DNA of 64,000 nt from Paenibacillus sp. FSL K6-3182. Lineage in GTDB: Bacteria > Bacillota > Bacilli > Paenibacillales > Paenibacillaceae. This document shows positions 9,503 to 17,102 of the stretch, piece after piece. Both the position numbers and the translations under genes were made by a program. Under the pieces are notes generated by a model. It searched no databases. It had not been told where the DNA came from and was given only the letters and a program-made list of their open reading frames with translations. Where the stretch lies: assembly GCF_037976325.1 (NCBI RefSeq), contig NZ_CP150265.1, positions 1,979,501-2,043,500 on the forward strand, written 5' to 3'. Within the stretch, counting starts at the first letter, position 1, and each line of letters begins with the position of its first letter.

Positions 9503-11809
9503 ATGCAGCAATATGGGTCATACCGAATTGAGCTTGATCGTTTCAATATAAGCAATGACAATTCGAATGCAGCCTCAACGACTAAAGGCATAAATGATGC
9601 TATAGTATGGGCCAAGTCTGAGGGGTATCAGCATATCGTTCTTCCTAGTGGGGTTTATTGCGTCAGAATGGATCCTAGTTCCTTAGTTGCTATTAAACTA
9701 GTAAGCGGTATTCATCTAGAGTTGGAACAAGGCTGCGCCATCGAAATGGAAACGAATTCATCACCGAGTTACTCAATTATTGAAATGAAGGCGATTAGTG
9801 ATGCCAAGTTGTCAGGTGGGCAACTAATTGGTGACAAGAAGACACATTTATATGAAATTTATGTGAATTTTACTAGAGGCGGAATTAATGCTGACGGTAC
9901 ATTGAACAATAATCCTAACTGGATCAGAAGCGATGTACTTGATCGTTACGAGCATCCAGGACTTCTAACTAATTTTAGATTATGGAGCATGACTGGTGTA
10001 AATGCATCCAGCTATCAGTTTTATCAATATAAAGATACCGTGTCCAAGGCGACTTTTGTAGGTTCTCGAACAAACGGTGCTTTTGCTCCAGCAAATCCAG
10101 CCGGAAGAGGTTGGCTTTTAAATGAGGATAAGGATGTAAGTAAAAACAACAAAATGGTATTTGCCATCTTATTACCTACCCCATTGACGGATAGTCAGAT
10201 TAGCGCGCTTCGAGGTAAGGTTGACAATGTAGCTTATACTCATGAGAAGGGTTACGGGGTTAGTGTTCTCGGTTCTAATCAAATAGAGATAAGCAATATT
10301 GAAATTTCTAATTGTACAGGTGATGGGATTTATTCAAGCTGGGAGCAATATTATGATGATCCATCATTGTACACGCAGGAGCAGATGGGTTACCAGATCC
10401 TTATTCATGATACCAATATCCATCATTGCCGAAGGCAAGGGATTTCATTGTGCGGTTCAAACGATGTGCATGTCTATCGCAATCATATTCATCATATTGG
10501 TTTTGATGATGATGGGGTAACGTCAAATTTCCGAAATGGTACATCTCCTATGTTCGGAATTGACATTGAATCGCAAGTAAGTGAAACCAATATACCAGTT
10601 AAATCTGCGACTAATCCTTCAGGATTTGAACTAAATTATAGAATTTATATTTCAGACAATTATATCTATAGTAATGCGCGAGGGCATATAGTCAATGTTG
10701 ATGGCACTAACATCAGTTTTGTTGGAAATAGCTTTGAAGGGAAAAATGTTGGAGGTATAAGCTCCTATTCTAATTATCCGTTAGTAAAATATTTAAACAA
10801 TACTTTTATCGATTGTGATTTAAGTGTGCAAGGTGATAATTTCGTGAATGGCGCTGTATTTGTTAGGGGTAATTTAAAGCTTAATGATGTAAGAGGGGCA
10901 GTCGTACAAAACTGTGCAATTAAAGATGGTACGGTTACTGGCTCCAGTGTTTATGGCTATTTCGGGACACCTGCAGTTAATGTGACTACAGGAACTTTTA
11001 CGTATAGTACCCCACATGGCATGGGCAATGGAGCACAAATATCATTTGAACAATGGGTAGGCAAGGTTCCGACAGGAATTAGCATTGATAAATTATATTA
11101 CACAGTAAATATCTCTTCCGTAGCATTTCAGGTATCTGAAACGAAGGGAGGTCCACCGGTTGTTATTAAAGACGCTGGCCAGCCTGGATTTAACATTAGC
11201 AGATTTAATTACGGCAGATGTTATTTGTCCAACATCACAATAGAACGAGACTGGCGCAATGATAATACTTTAGCACGAAATTTCAATATTTTAGCAGCGG
11301 GTGCTGTCATTAGAAATGTTACGGTAAAGAATTACGATGTTTTAATAAACGTACCTCAAGATTATGTAGGACGCCCAAACATGATTAACGGCATGACGGT
11401 TATTGAAGGCTCTGCAAAATTTGAGGCTTCTCACATTAGCAATAGTGAATTTATTAGAGCTAAAAGTACAGTTATGGGAGCAAGTGACGTTCAGCTTGGT
11501 TCGACCGATGCAAAGTTCACTCGGCAAGTTACGCTGAGATCATCGTTGCTACAAAATTCTGGTATCGCGGTGGATGGCAATTCAATCGTTTCAGGCACCA
11601 CCTTTATAAATTCAGCTATTGGCAAGTCGGACAATACGAACAAAGCTGTATTTTCACAATCTTATCTTGAAAACACGAAAGTAAATTTAAATTGGATTCG
11701 GCAAAATCAATCCGTAACTATCGCTAAATCTACATTTAGCGGTGTAACAGTAACAGGAACCGCCCCATATGTCCGATTGATTGATAACACTGATCTTAGC
11801 AGCAGCTAG
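9503..11809 (+). CDS. Right-handed parallel beta-helix protein, tailspike/pectate-lyase-like
   Basis: A 768-residue protein. The start has a Pectate_lyase_3-like element (residues about 18-90, with TTKGINDAIVWAKSEGYQHI and LPSGVYCV). A long right-handed beta-helix follows, with repeated I-x-N/D and N-x-I turns from about 230 to 480 (IEISNIEISNCTGDGIYSS, DVHVYRNHIHHIG). Around residue 500 a small insert with STPHGMGNGAQISF and the following D-x-x-Y-Y-T-V resembles modules found in phage tail fibres. More beta-helix continues to the end. No signal peptide is visible. GGAGGTGA at 9490-9497 selects ATG 9503 over the in-frame GTG at 9494. A polysaccharide lyase or EPS-binding role is inferred from fold and place. 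Confidence 0.72.
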   Translation: MQQYGSYRIELDRFNISNDNSNAASTTKGINDAIVWAKSEGYQHIVLPSGVYCVRMDPSSLVAIKLVSGIHLELEQGCAIEMETNSSPSYSIIEMKAISDAKLSGGQLIGDKKTHLYEIYVNFTRGGINADGTLNNNPNWIRSDVLDRYEHPGLLTNFRLWSMTGVNASSYQFYQYKDTVSKATFVGSRTNGAFAPANPAGRGWLLNEDKDVSKNNKMVFAILLPTPLTDSQISALRGKVDNVAYTHEKGYGVSVLGSNQIEISNIEISNCTGDGIYSSWEQYYDDPSLYTQEQMGYQILIHDTNIHHCRRQGISLCGSNDVHVYRNHIHHIGFDDDGVTSNFRNGTSPMFGIDIESQVSETNIPVKSATNPSGFELNYRIYISDNYIYSNARGHIVNVDGTNISFVGNSFEGKNVGGISSYSNYPLVKYLNNTFIDCDLSVQGDNFVNGAVFVRGNLKLNDVRGAVVQNCAIKDGTVTGSSVYGYFGTPAVNVTTGTFTYSTPHGMGNGAQISFEQWVGKVPTGISIDKLYYTVNISSVAFQVSETKGGPPVVIKDAGQPGFNISRFNYGRCYLSNITIERDWRNDNTLARNFNILAAGAVIRNVTVKNYDVLINVPQDYVGRPNMINGMTVIEGSAKFEASHISNSEFIRAKSTVMGASDVQLGSTDAKFTRQVTLRSSLLQNSGIAVDGNSIVSGTTFINSAIGKSDNTNKAVFSQSYLENTKVNLNWIRQNQSVTIAKSTFSGVTVTGTAPYVRLIDNTDLSSS

Positions 11810-11834
11810 CTTTTAACCTTAAAAAAAGAATAGA

Positions 11835-11870
11835 TCCCTGTCACTTACAAGTTGAGACAGGGACTATTTT
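11835..11870 (+). terminator. Rho-independent terminator of the EPS operon
   Basis: TCCCTGTC (11835-11842) pairs with GACAGGGA (11856-11863) across a 13-base loop and is followed by CTATTTT. It closes the operon that ends with the beta-helix gene. Its right arm also holds the -35 box of the next promoter. Confidence 0.8.
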
Positions 11871-11880
11871 AAAATATAAT
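11852..11880 (+). promoter_or_regulatory. SigA-type promoter for the GT14 gene
   Basis: TTGAGA at 11852-11857 and TATAAT at 11875-11880 are 17 bases apart. The promoter lies within and just after the preceding terminator, and the SinR-like repeat at 11881-11896 starts directly after the -10 box, where a bound repressor would cover the transcription start. Confidence 0.6.
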
Positions 11881-11896
11881 GTTCGTTATTGAGAAT
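11881..11896. promoter_or_regulatory. SinR-like operator (degenerate) before GT14 gene
   Basis: GTTCGT-TATT-GAGAAT is a degenerate copy of the GTTCTT-N4-AAGAAC repeat found at the lasso promoter and shares its TATT spacer. It lies at the predicted start point of the GT14 transcript. SinR binding is inferred; two arm positions differ from the best copies. Confidence 0.45.
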
Positions 11897-11912
11897 TAAG
11901 GGGAGTGAACTA

Positions 11913-12815
11913 ATGAAGTCAGCTTTACCCTCAACTGCCTACATATTGCAAATTCATAAAAACCCAGCCCAAGTAAATACGTTTATTAGTCAATTGACTG
12001 CAACCGATACGGCAGATGTATATGTTCATATTGATAAAAAAAATTACGATGAGGTATCACCTAAAATTAATAGATCCCCACGCATTAACGTGTTGGAAGA
12101 AAGCTGTAATGTGAAATGGGGAGATATTAGCCAAGTGGATGCAACGATCATGCTGCTAAGGAAGGTATTAACCTCAAAAGTAGATTATGACTTTGTATGC
12201 TTAAGGAGCGGTCAGGATTTACTCGTTAAAAATGGTCTTAAAGTTCATTTAATGGAAAATCCCAATAAAATATTTATGTCTGCGAAATTTATTCATGATC
12301 GTGATATTTCTGCTGCACATGTAAATATGAAATGGTTTGATTCAGCAAGAAGACAATACAATACATTCCACCCGCTTAGAGTTTTCAGAAGCATAATGCT
12401 GAAACTGTATAAGAAAGGTTTAGTTCTTTTCCCTAACCGCCAGTTAATGCCTAACAATTATTTGTTGTATCATGGCTCCTCATGGTTCTGCATACCAATT
12501 GAAGTTGCAAGATTTATCATAGATTTTATTGACCAGAACAAATGGTATTATCAATATTTCAAAAACGCTCTGTGCCCAGATGAATGGTTTTTTCAAACCT
12601 TAGTTATGAACTCGAAATATGCGGATCAGGTCGCTAATGATAATTTAACTTATTTAAAATGGGGTGAAGAATATAACAATAGTAATCACCCCATAAACTT
12701 AAGTTTTAAAGATATTGATTCTATTGAAAAATCGAATAAATACTTTGCGAGAAAATTCGATGAAAGAGAAGATGTAGCAATGATAAATTATTACAGCGAA
12801 AAGGTATGCATGTGA
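11913..12815 (+). CDS. Core-2/I-branching-type glycosyltransferase (GT14)
   Basis: A 300-residue protein of the beta-1,6-N-acetylglucosaminyltransferase-like family (core-2/I-branching, GT14). Motifs in order are YILQIHKNPAQVNTFISQL at the N-terminus, DVYVHIDKK, CNVKWGDISQVDATIMLL, FVCLRSGQDLLV, HGSSWFCIPIEVA and CPDEWFFQTLVMNS, all standard bacterial GT14 landmarks. ATG 11913 follows GGGGAG at 11900-11905; the longer reading from TTG 11889 would begin inside the operator and was rejected. It is transcribed separately from the EPS operon by its own promoter. It probably branches the EPS, with the sugar inferred only from the family. Confidence 0.8.
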   Translation: MKSALPSTAYILQIHKNPAQVNTFISQLTATDTADVYVHIDKKNYDEVSPKINRSPRINVLEESCNVKWGDISQVDATIMLLRKVLTSKVDYDFVCLRSGQDLLVKNGLKVHLMENPNKIFMSAKFIHDRDISAAHVNMKWFDSARRQYNTFHPLRVFRSIMLKLYKKGLVLFPNRQLMPNNYLLYHGSSWFCIPIEVARFIIDFIDQNKWYYQYFKNALCPDEWFFQTLVMNSKYADQVANDNLTYLKWGEEYNNSNHPINLSFKDIDSIEKSNKYFARKFDEREDVAMINYYSEKVCM

Positions 12816-12851
12816 GCTTAGCATCGGAGAGGTATTTTTTTTGATTTATTT

Positions 12852-12867
12852 GTTCTTTATTAAGAAT
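12852..12867. promoter_or_regulatory. SinR-like operator before galE
   Basis: GTTCTT-TATT-AAGAAT is one base from the perfect repeat at 14984-14999 and contains an exact SinR half-site, GTTCTTT. It lies in the 72-base gap between the GT14 gene and galE, 21 bases before the galE ATG. No clear -35/-10 pair is visible beside it. Confidence 0.55.
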
Positions 12868-12887
12868 TATTGAGAGGGGTAAATAAA

Positions 12888-13934
12888 ATGGCAATCTTAG
12901 TAACAGGCGGAGCGGGGTACATAGGCAGTCATACTTGCATTGAGCTTCTTGAAGCGGGATATGAATTAGTGGTTGTTGATAATTTTTCTAATAGCAGCTA
13001 TATCGCTTTAGAAAGGGTAAAAGAGATTACAAATAAATCCTTTACCTTTTATCAAATGGATCTTATGGATCAAAAGGGACTCGAGCATGTATTTTCGAAT
13101 CATGCTATTGATGCCGTTATTCACTTCGCCGGGTTAAAGGCTGTCGGAGAGTCTGTACAAATGCCTTTATCTTATTATCATACCAATATAACGAGCACAT
13201 TAATTCTTTGTGGAGTCATGAAGAAATTTGGTGTTCAGAAATTAGTATTTAGTTCCTCGGCTACTGTTTATGGACGGCCCGAACATGTTCCGATTATTGA
13301 GGACTCACCGCTCTCAGCAACAAATCCATATGGCCGGACTAAGCTCATGCTAGAACAAATTTTACTGGATTTAGCTAGTTCAGATAACAGCTGGGGAATA
13401 ACGATCCTGAGGTATTTCAACCCTATTGGCGCCCATAAAAGTGGTCGAATTGGAGAAAATCCAAATGGAGTGCCAAACAACTTAATGCCTTACATATCGC
13501 AGGTAGCTGTTGGCAAGCTTAAGCAGTTACATGTGTTTGGAAATGATTATCCAACTGTGGATGGCACTGGAGTGAGAGACTACATTCATGTAGTAGATCT
13601 AGCAAAGGGGCATGTAAAGGCACTGGAAAACATGAGTAGAAAATCAAATGTGAATATATATAATCTTGGCACTGGAAATGGCTACAGTGTGTTAGAGATG
13701 ATTGCAGCCTTCGAGAAGGTAACTGGGCAAAGCATTCCATACGAGGTCGTTAACCGCAGACCTGGCGATATTGCTGTTTGTTATGCAGATACGTTGAAGG
13801 CAAATGTAGAATTGAATTGGTTTGCAACAAAAGGAATAGAAGAAATGTGCAGCGATACGTGGAGATGGCAATTTTCAAATCCGAATGGATATGAAGAAGA
13901 TACACTGTTGAAATCTGAACTTGCAGCAAAATAA
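12888..13934 (+). CDS. galE: UDP-glucose 4-epimerase
   Basis: A 348-residue NAD-dependent epimerase that interconverts UDP-glucose and UDP-galactose, feeding galactose into EPS. The N-terminal GGAGYIGSHT is the NAD-binding GxxGxxG. The catalytic set is SSSATVYG followed by NPYGRTK (YxxxK, with Tyr near residue 149). ILRYFNPIGAH and GVRDYIHVVDLAKGH are typical GalE elements. ATG 12888 has GAGAGGGG upstream; an earlier TTG at 12870 is less likely. It closes the EPS part and is followed by sinI. B. subtilis links a galactose epimerase to biofilm formation in a similar way. Confidence 0.93.
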   Translation: MAILVTGGAGYIGSHTCIELLEAGYELVVVDNFSNSSYIALERVKEITNKSFTFYQMDLMDQKGLEHVFSNHAIDAVIHFAGLKAVGESVQMPLSYYHTNITSTLILCGVMKKFGVQKLVFSSSATVYGRPEHVPIIEDSPLSATNPYGRTKLMLEQILLDLASSDNSWGITILRYFNPIGAHKSGRIGENPNGVPNNLMPYISQVAVGKLKQLHVFGNDYPTVDGTGVRDYIHVVDLAKGHVKALENMSRKSNVNIYNLGTGNGYSVLEMIAAFEKVTGQSIPYEVVNRRPGDIAVCYADTLKANVELNWFATKGIEEMCSDTWRWQFSNPNGYEEDTLLKSELAAK

Positions 13935-14037
13935 TATACCGGATAGCTCTGTTAATGAAGCAACATTTTAGAGCTCCTAATTTGATCTAGCGGGCTCTAT
14001 TTCCTTCCCCCGCTCCCTTTAACAATCGTTAAATAAA

Positions 14038-14044
14038 TTCGACA
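14038..14044 (-). promoter_or_regulatory. Candidate Spo0A box upstream of sinI
   Basis: TTCGACA on the + strand is the reverse complement of TGTCGAA, the core 0A box. It lies 65 bases upstream of the sinI -10 box, next to an inverted repeat TTTAAC/GTTAAA (14018-14023 and 14028-14033). In B. subtilis, Spo0A-P activates sinI. A 7-base match is weak alone; its position gives it weight. Confidence 0.4.
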
Positions 14045-14108
14045 AAAAATGTAATTATCTTTCATTTTTGTGAGACAGGAAGCGACAGCATACGCAATTA
14101 GAGTGATT

Positions 14109-14114
14109 TATAAT
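14109..14114 (+). promoter_or_regulatory. Candidate -10 box of the sinI promoter
   Basis: A perfect TATAAT lies about 120 bases before the sinI start. No good -35 box is present 16-18 bases upstream, which would fit a promoter that needs an activator such as Spo0A-P. The leader downstream contains a small ORF (14154-14258). Confidence 0.45.
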
Positions 14115-14153
14115 ACATCTATAAACGAATGACAAGCATAGGGAGACGTTGAA

Positions 14154-14258
14154 ATGCGTTTAGTATCTGGGCACCTTAAACGCATGGAGTCAGTGGTGCA
14201 ACCGTCCCAAATTGAATGGGGGACATGGGAAAATGGTACTTACAAAATCAGAGGATAA
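14154..14258 (+). CDS. Possible 34-residue leader ORF overlapping sinI
   Basis: ATG at 14154 with AGGGAG at 14140-14145 (8-base spacing) opens a 34-codon frame ending TAA at 14256-14258. It starts MRLVSGHLKRMESVVQ. It runs past the sinI start at 14233 in a different frame, so its translation would affect sinI translation. It resembles nothing I know and could be chance. Its better ribosome site compared with sinI is the reason to list it. Confidence 0.3.
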   Translation: MRLVSGHLKRMESVVQPSQIEWGTWENGTYKIRG

Positions 14259-14394
14259 TCAGGATTTAGATATGGAATGGGTAGCATTAATCATGAATGC
14301 ACGTTCTTTGGGGTTTAGCAAGGAAGATGTTAGAAAGGTATTACTATGTCTTGAAGAAAGCAAGAAAGATGATATACAAGAAACAGCCGTATAA
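14233..14394 (+). CDS. sinI: SinI-family anti-repressor
   Basis: A 53-residue protein whose middle, LDMEWVALIMNARSLGFSKEDVRKVL (residues 12-37 read as two helices), is the SinI domain. B. subtilis SinI has the same LDxEWVxLMxxAKxxxxSxEExRKxL layout. SinI binds SinR through this helical hook and strips it from DNA, releasing matrix genes. ATG 14233 was chosen; GGGGGA at 14217-14222 is 10 bases upstream, and an in-frame TTG at 14212 would add 7 residues. In B. subtilis sinI and sinR are tandem, but here they are convergent and share a bidirectional terminator. Confidence 0.85.
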   Translation: MVLTKSEDNQDLDMEWVALIMNARSLGFSKEDVRKVLLCLEESKKDDIQETAV

Positions 14395-14398
14395 AAGA

Positions 14399-14425
14399 AA
14401 ATAAAGCGCTACTCGCGCTTTATTT
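14399..14425. terminator. Bidirectional terminator between sinI and sinR
   Basis: AAATAAAGCGC (14399-14409) pairs perfectly with GCGCTTTATTT (14415-14425) across a 5-base loop. The A-run and T-run on either side let it end both converging transcripts. It overlaps the sinR stop codon. Confidence 0.8.
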
Positions 14426-14741
14426 TCCATTTATTGAATTCTAAAAATTCTTTAAATTGATCTTTGCTTACGCCAGAAGCCATTGCTTCTCGAACTAGAT
14501 CGGCCCACTCGGTGTCTAGATTGCTTGTTTTACGATCATTATTTTCATCGCTATTTAAAAATTCTTCAACCGTTACGTTTAATACTGCGCCTACCTTTTC
14601 GAGAAATTGAATCGAAGGATTTTGCTGGAGCCCTCGTTCAATAGAGCTTAAGTAAGATTTTGCGACGCCTGCCCGTTGCGACAACTCCGTTAGGGATAGG
14701 CCTTTTCTCTTGCGCAGCATCTGAATACGTTCTCCGATCAT
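14409..14741 (-). CDS. sinR: Biofilm master regulator SinR
   Basis: A 110-residue DNA-binding repressor. The N-terminal HTH_3 (residues about 5-60) contains SLTELSQRAGVAKSYLSSIERG and NPSIQFLEKV, nearly the same as B. subtilis SinR. The C-terminal LDTEWADLVREAMASGVSKDQFKEFL (residues 75-100) is the SinI-binding/dimerisation hook and mirrors the SinI sequence across the gap. ATG 14741 has GGGGGAG seven bases upstream; a longer frame from 14780 is not supported. SinR normally represses matrix operons through GTTCTYT sites, several of which lie near genes here. It is divergent from the lasso cluster, so the two share the 14742-15071 control region. Confidence 0.92.
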   Translation of the reverse strand: MIGERIQMLRKRKGLSLTELSQRAGVAKSYLSSIERGLQQNPSIQFLEKVGAVLNVTVEEFLNSDENNDRKTSNLDTEWADLVREAMASGVSKDQFKEFLEFNKWKIKRE

Positions 14742-14781
14742 AGCAAACTCCCCCGTTATCTCTTCGTTGTAGACTAACACT

Positions 14782-14810
14782 ATTATAACGAATAATTCTT
14801 AATTGCGAAA
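14782..14810 (-). promoter_or_regulatory. Candidate sinR promoter
   Basis: On the minus strand TATAAT lies at 14787-14782, about 40 bases before the sinR start. The -35 region at 14810-14805 is only TTTCGC, 17 bases away. This would be a modest housekeeping promoter, consistent with a steady SinR level. Confidence 0.4.
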
Positions 14811-14889
14811 GCTTGTAAGTTTTAACGAATAAAAAATAAAATGACGTCTAAATTAGAAAAAAATAAGGTTAAACCCATTTCGAAATGTT

Positions 14890-14905
14890 GTTCTTATAAA
14901 AGAAC
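14890..14905. promoter_or_regulatory. SinR-like operator, distal, in sinR/lasso gap
   Basis: GTTCTT-ATAA-AAGAAC has perfect 6-base arms. The minus strand reads GTTCTTT, an exact SinR half-site. It lies 42 bases upstream of the lasso -35 box and about 100 bases upstream of the sinR -10 box, so a SinR complex here and at 14984 could bridge the promoter. Confidence 0.6.
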
Positions 14906-14946
14906 GATGTTTCGTTTTATTTTGTGATATTTTGGTGAAAAAACGA

Positions 14947-14975
14947 TTGACAACGTCCGTTTTCAAGTGTATTAT
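14947..14975 (+). promoter_or_regulatory. SigA-type promoter of the lasso peptide operon
   Basis: TTGACA at 14947-14952, a 17-base spacer and TATTAT at 14970-14975 make a strong housekeeping promoter. Transcription should start near 14982, so the perfect repeat at 14984-14999 covers the first transcribed bases, a classic repressor position. The leader to the cyclase start is about 90 bases. Confidence 0.75.
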
Positions 14976-14983
14976 TCAAATAT

Positions 14984-14999
14984 GTTCTTTATTAAGAAC
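14984..14999. promoter_or_regulatory. SinR-like operator at lasso transcription start
   Basis: GTTCTT-TATT-AAGAAC has perfect 6-base arms and starts 9 bases after the -10 box. The + strand half-site GTTCTTT is an exact match to the B. subtilis SinR consensus GTTCTYT. It is the best-placed copy of a repeat also found at 11881, 12852 and 14890. Operator function is inferred from position and from sinR being adjacent. Confidence 0.65.
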
Positions 15000-15071
15000 T
15001 AAAAGACATTCAATGATGCTCGCATCTCGTTCGATTGAAGAACACGCTGGCTATCTAAATCGGAGGCACGA

Positions 15072-17009
15072 ATGAGCGCAATAGCAGTCGTTTATGAAGT
15101 TGATCAGACAGCCCATGTGTTAGATCAGGGGAATAGACTGATGCAGCAATTATCGCGGTTTCCTTGCAATACAGCTCAAGCATGGAATAAGAACAATGTG
15201 TTTGTTGGATGCCATAATCAATGGATTACACCAGAGTCTGTCGGGGAATGCAATCCCTATTATGATTCAGAAAGACGTTTAGTCATAAGTGCCGATGCAA
15301 TTATAGATAACCGTAATGAATTATTTGAATCACTAAACGTACACCTTGATCGTAGAATGCAAATGACTGATGCAGAGCTCATTTTACTCTCCTATGCAAA
15401 ATGGGGTGTTGAATCACCCAAGTATCTAATCGGTGATTTTGCTTTTGTAATATGGGATGAAAGAGAGCAAAGAGTATTTGCTGCTAGAGATTTTTCTGGT
15501 TGCAGAACTTTGTATTATCACTGGAATGGAAATCGGTTAGCGATGTGTACGACGATGAAACCACTGTTAGAGCTGCCAGATGTTCATAAACGTCTGAATG
15601 AGCAATGGATGGCACAGTTTTTAGCTATCAGCACAGTAATTGATGTTGTTGACGTTACACAAAATGTGTATAAGGATATTTTGCAATTGCCGCCATCTCA
15701 TTGCATGACATTGGTTAATGGTCAAGTAAAGGTCATGCGATATTTTAAGCTAACGGCAAATAAGAAACTTCGCTTCAAAACGGACGAACAATATGTTGAA
15801 GCATTCAGGGATGTATTTCAACAGTCAGTAAATGCACGATTGCGCACTTACAAACAAATAGGTTCACAATTAAGTGGGGGGTTGGATTCAGGAGCAGTAG
15901 TTAGTTTTGCAGTTAAAGCCCTTCGTCCAATAAATAAAGAAATACATACATTCAGTTATGTTCCTCCAAGCGATTTTGACGATTATACCTCTCGTCAAAC
16001 GATTGCTAATGAATCACCCTATATTAATTCAACTGTCCAGTATGTTGGTGGGTTTCAAGCGAACTATCTTGACTTTAAAGATAGAAATTCGTTTTCAGAT
16101 ATTGATCCATTTCTGGAGACATTAGAAATGCCTTATAAATTTTTTGAGAACTCTTTTTGGATAAGAGGCATATTCGAACAAGCTGCGGCGAAAGACATTG
16201 GCATATTACTAACAGGTGCGCGAGGTAACTTGTCCATTTCTTGGGGTGATGCCCTCGAAAACTACTCTCGTCTCTTAAAACGTTTCAGATGGATTCATTT
16301 ACATAACGAAGTAAAGGCATTTAGCAGAAATATGGGGACTGGGCGTGGACGAGTATTTTCTGTTTTGAGTAAAATGGCTTTTCCAGCACTTAGCAGATTA
16401 CATATCAATCAAGAGCCTTCTATTGGACCTATTATAAATAGCGATTTTGCAACGAAAACTAAAGTTTTTGATCAACTTCGCGAGCATGGAATGGACCAGA
16501 CAGGTTGGCTAGTCGAGCAGAACATTTATAAAATAAGAAGAGAACATTTTGAGAATCCATTATACTGGAATGCTACCAATACAGTTACATCAAAATTTTC
16601 GTTACCTAATGCTTTATGGAGTCGTGATCCGTCAAATGATAGTAGAGTTATCCAGTTTTGCTTATCGGTACCAGAGGATCAATATGTTCATAAGGGATTA
16701 GATCGAGCTCTTATTCGAAGAGCAACTGAAAATTATTTACCGGATGACGTAAGGCTCAACCAGCGTGTTCGCGGCGTTCAGGGTTTGGATTGGCTTCATC
16801 GTATAAGACCAGATTGGCATTTGTTTATCGAAGAGGCAGAGTCTATGAGCAAAGATGATAGAATGATGTCTCTTGTAGATGGCAACCTGGTTAAAGGAGC
16901 ATTGTTACGTTTTAAAAAAAAGGCGGATTCAAATCTAGCAGAGGATGAAGGTTTGCGAGCCCTTATGAGAAGTGTAATTGTGTATCGATTCCTTAAACGA
17001 CATTTTTAA
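15072..17009 (+). CDS. Lasso peptide cyclase (asparagine synthetase-like, protein C)
   Basis: A 645-residue asparagine-synthetase homolog. In lasso pathways protein C adenylates the side-chain carboxyl of an Asp/Glu in the core and joins it to the free N-terminus, closing the macrolactam. The N-terminal glutaminase-like half (to about residue 210) starts MSAIAVVYE and lacks the catalytic Cys2 of true AsnB. The synthetase half begins with the PP-loop SGGLDS at 268-273. ATG 15072 follows CGGAGG with 6-base spacing. It is the first gene of the operon C-A-K-B1-B2-D, the paeninodin-type layout. A plain asparagine synthetase is unlikely given the neighbours. Confidence 0.88.
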   Translation: MSAIAVVYEVDQTAHVLDQGNRLMQQLSRFPCNTAQAWNKNNVFVGCHNQWITPESVGECNPYYDSERRLVISADAIIDNRNELFESLNVHLDRRMQMTDAELILLSYAKWGVESPKYLIGDFAFVIWDEREQRVFAARDFSGCRTLYYHWNGNRLAMCTTMKPLLELPDVHKRLNEQWMAQFLAISTVIDVVDVTQNVYKDILQLPPSHCMTLVNGQVKVMRYFKLTANKKLRFKTDEQYVEAFRDVFQQSVNARLRTYKQIGSQLSGGLDSGAVVSFAVKALRPINKEIHTFSYVPPSDFDDYTSRQTIANESPYINSTVQYVGGFQANYLDFKDRNSFSDIDPFLETLEMPYKFFENSFWIRGIFEQAAAKDIGILLTGARGNLSISWGDALENYSRLLKRFRWIHLHNEVKAFSRNMGTGRGRVFSVLSKMAFPALSRLHINQEPSIGPIINSDFATKTKVFDQLREHGMDQTGWLVEQNIYKIRREHFENPLYWNATNTVTSKFSLPNALWSRDPSNDSRVIQFCLSVPEDQYVHKGLDRALIRRATENYLPDDVRLNQRVRGVQGLDWLHRIRPDWHLFIEEAESMSKDDRMMSLVDGNLVKGALLRFKKKADSNLAEDEGLRALMRSVIVYRFLKRHF

Positions 17010-17102
17010 CCATCTACTCATAGCATCACTCTAATTTACTAGGAAAGCTAGATTGGTTTCATGGATACAAAAGTGATAAACATCATTAAGGAGGTGATAC
17101 AT

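Noticed and set aside
9503..11809. Prophage tailspike
   Set aside because: No other phage genes lie nearby, and the gene is embedded in the EPS operon. The phage-like module is noted only as a domain feature.
15072..17009. Plain asparagine synthetase
   Set aside because: It lacks the N-terminal catalytic Cys and heads an operon of lasso-pathway genes.
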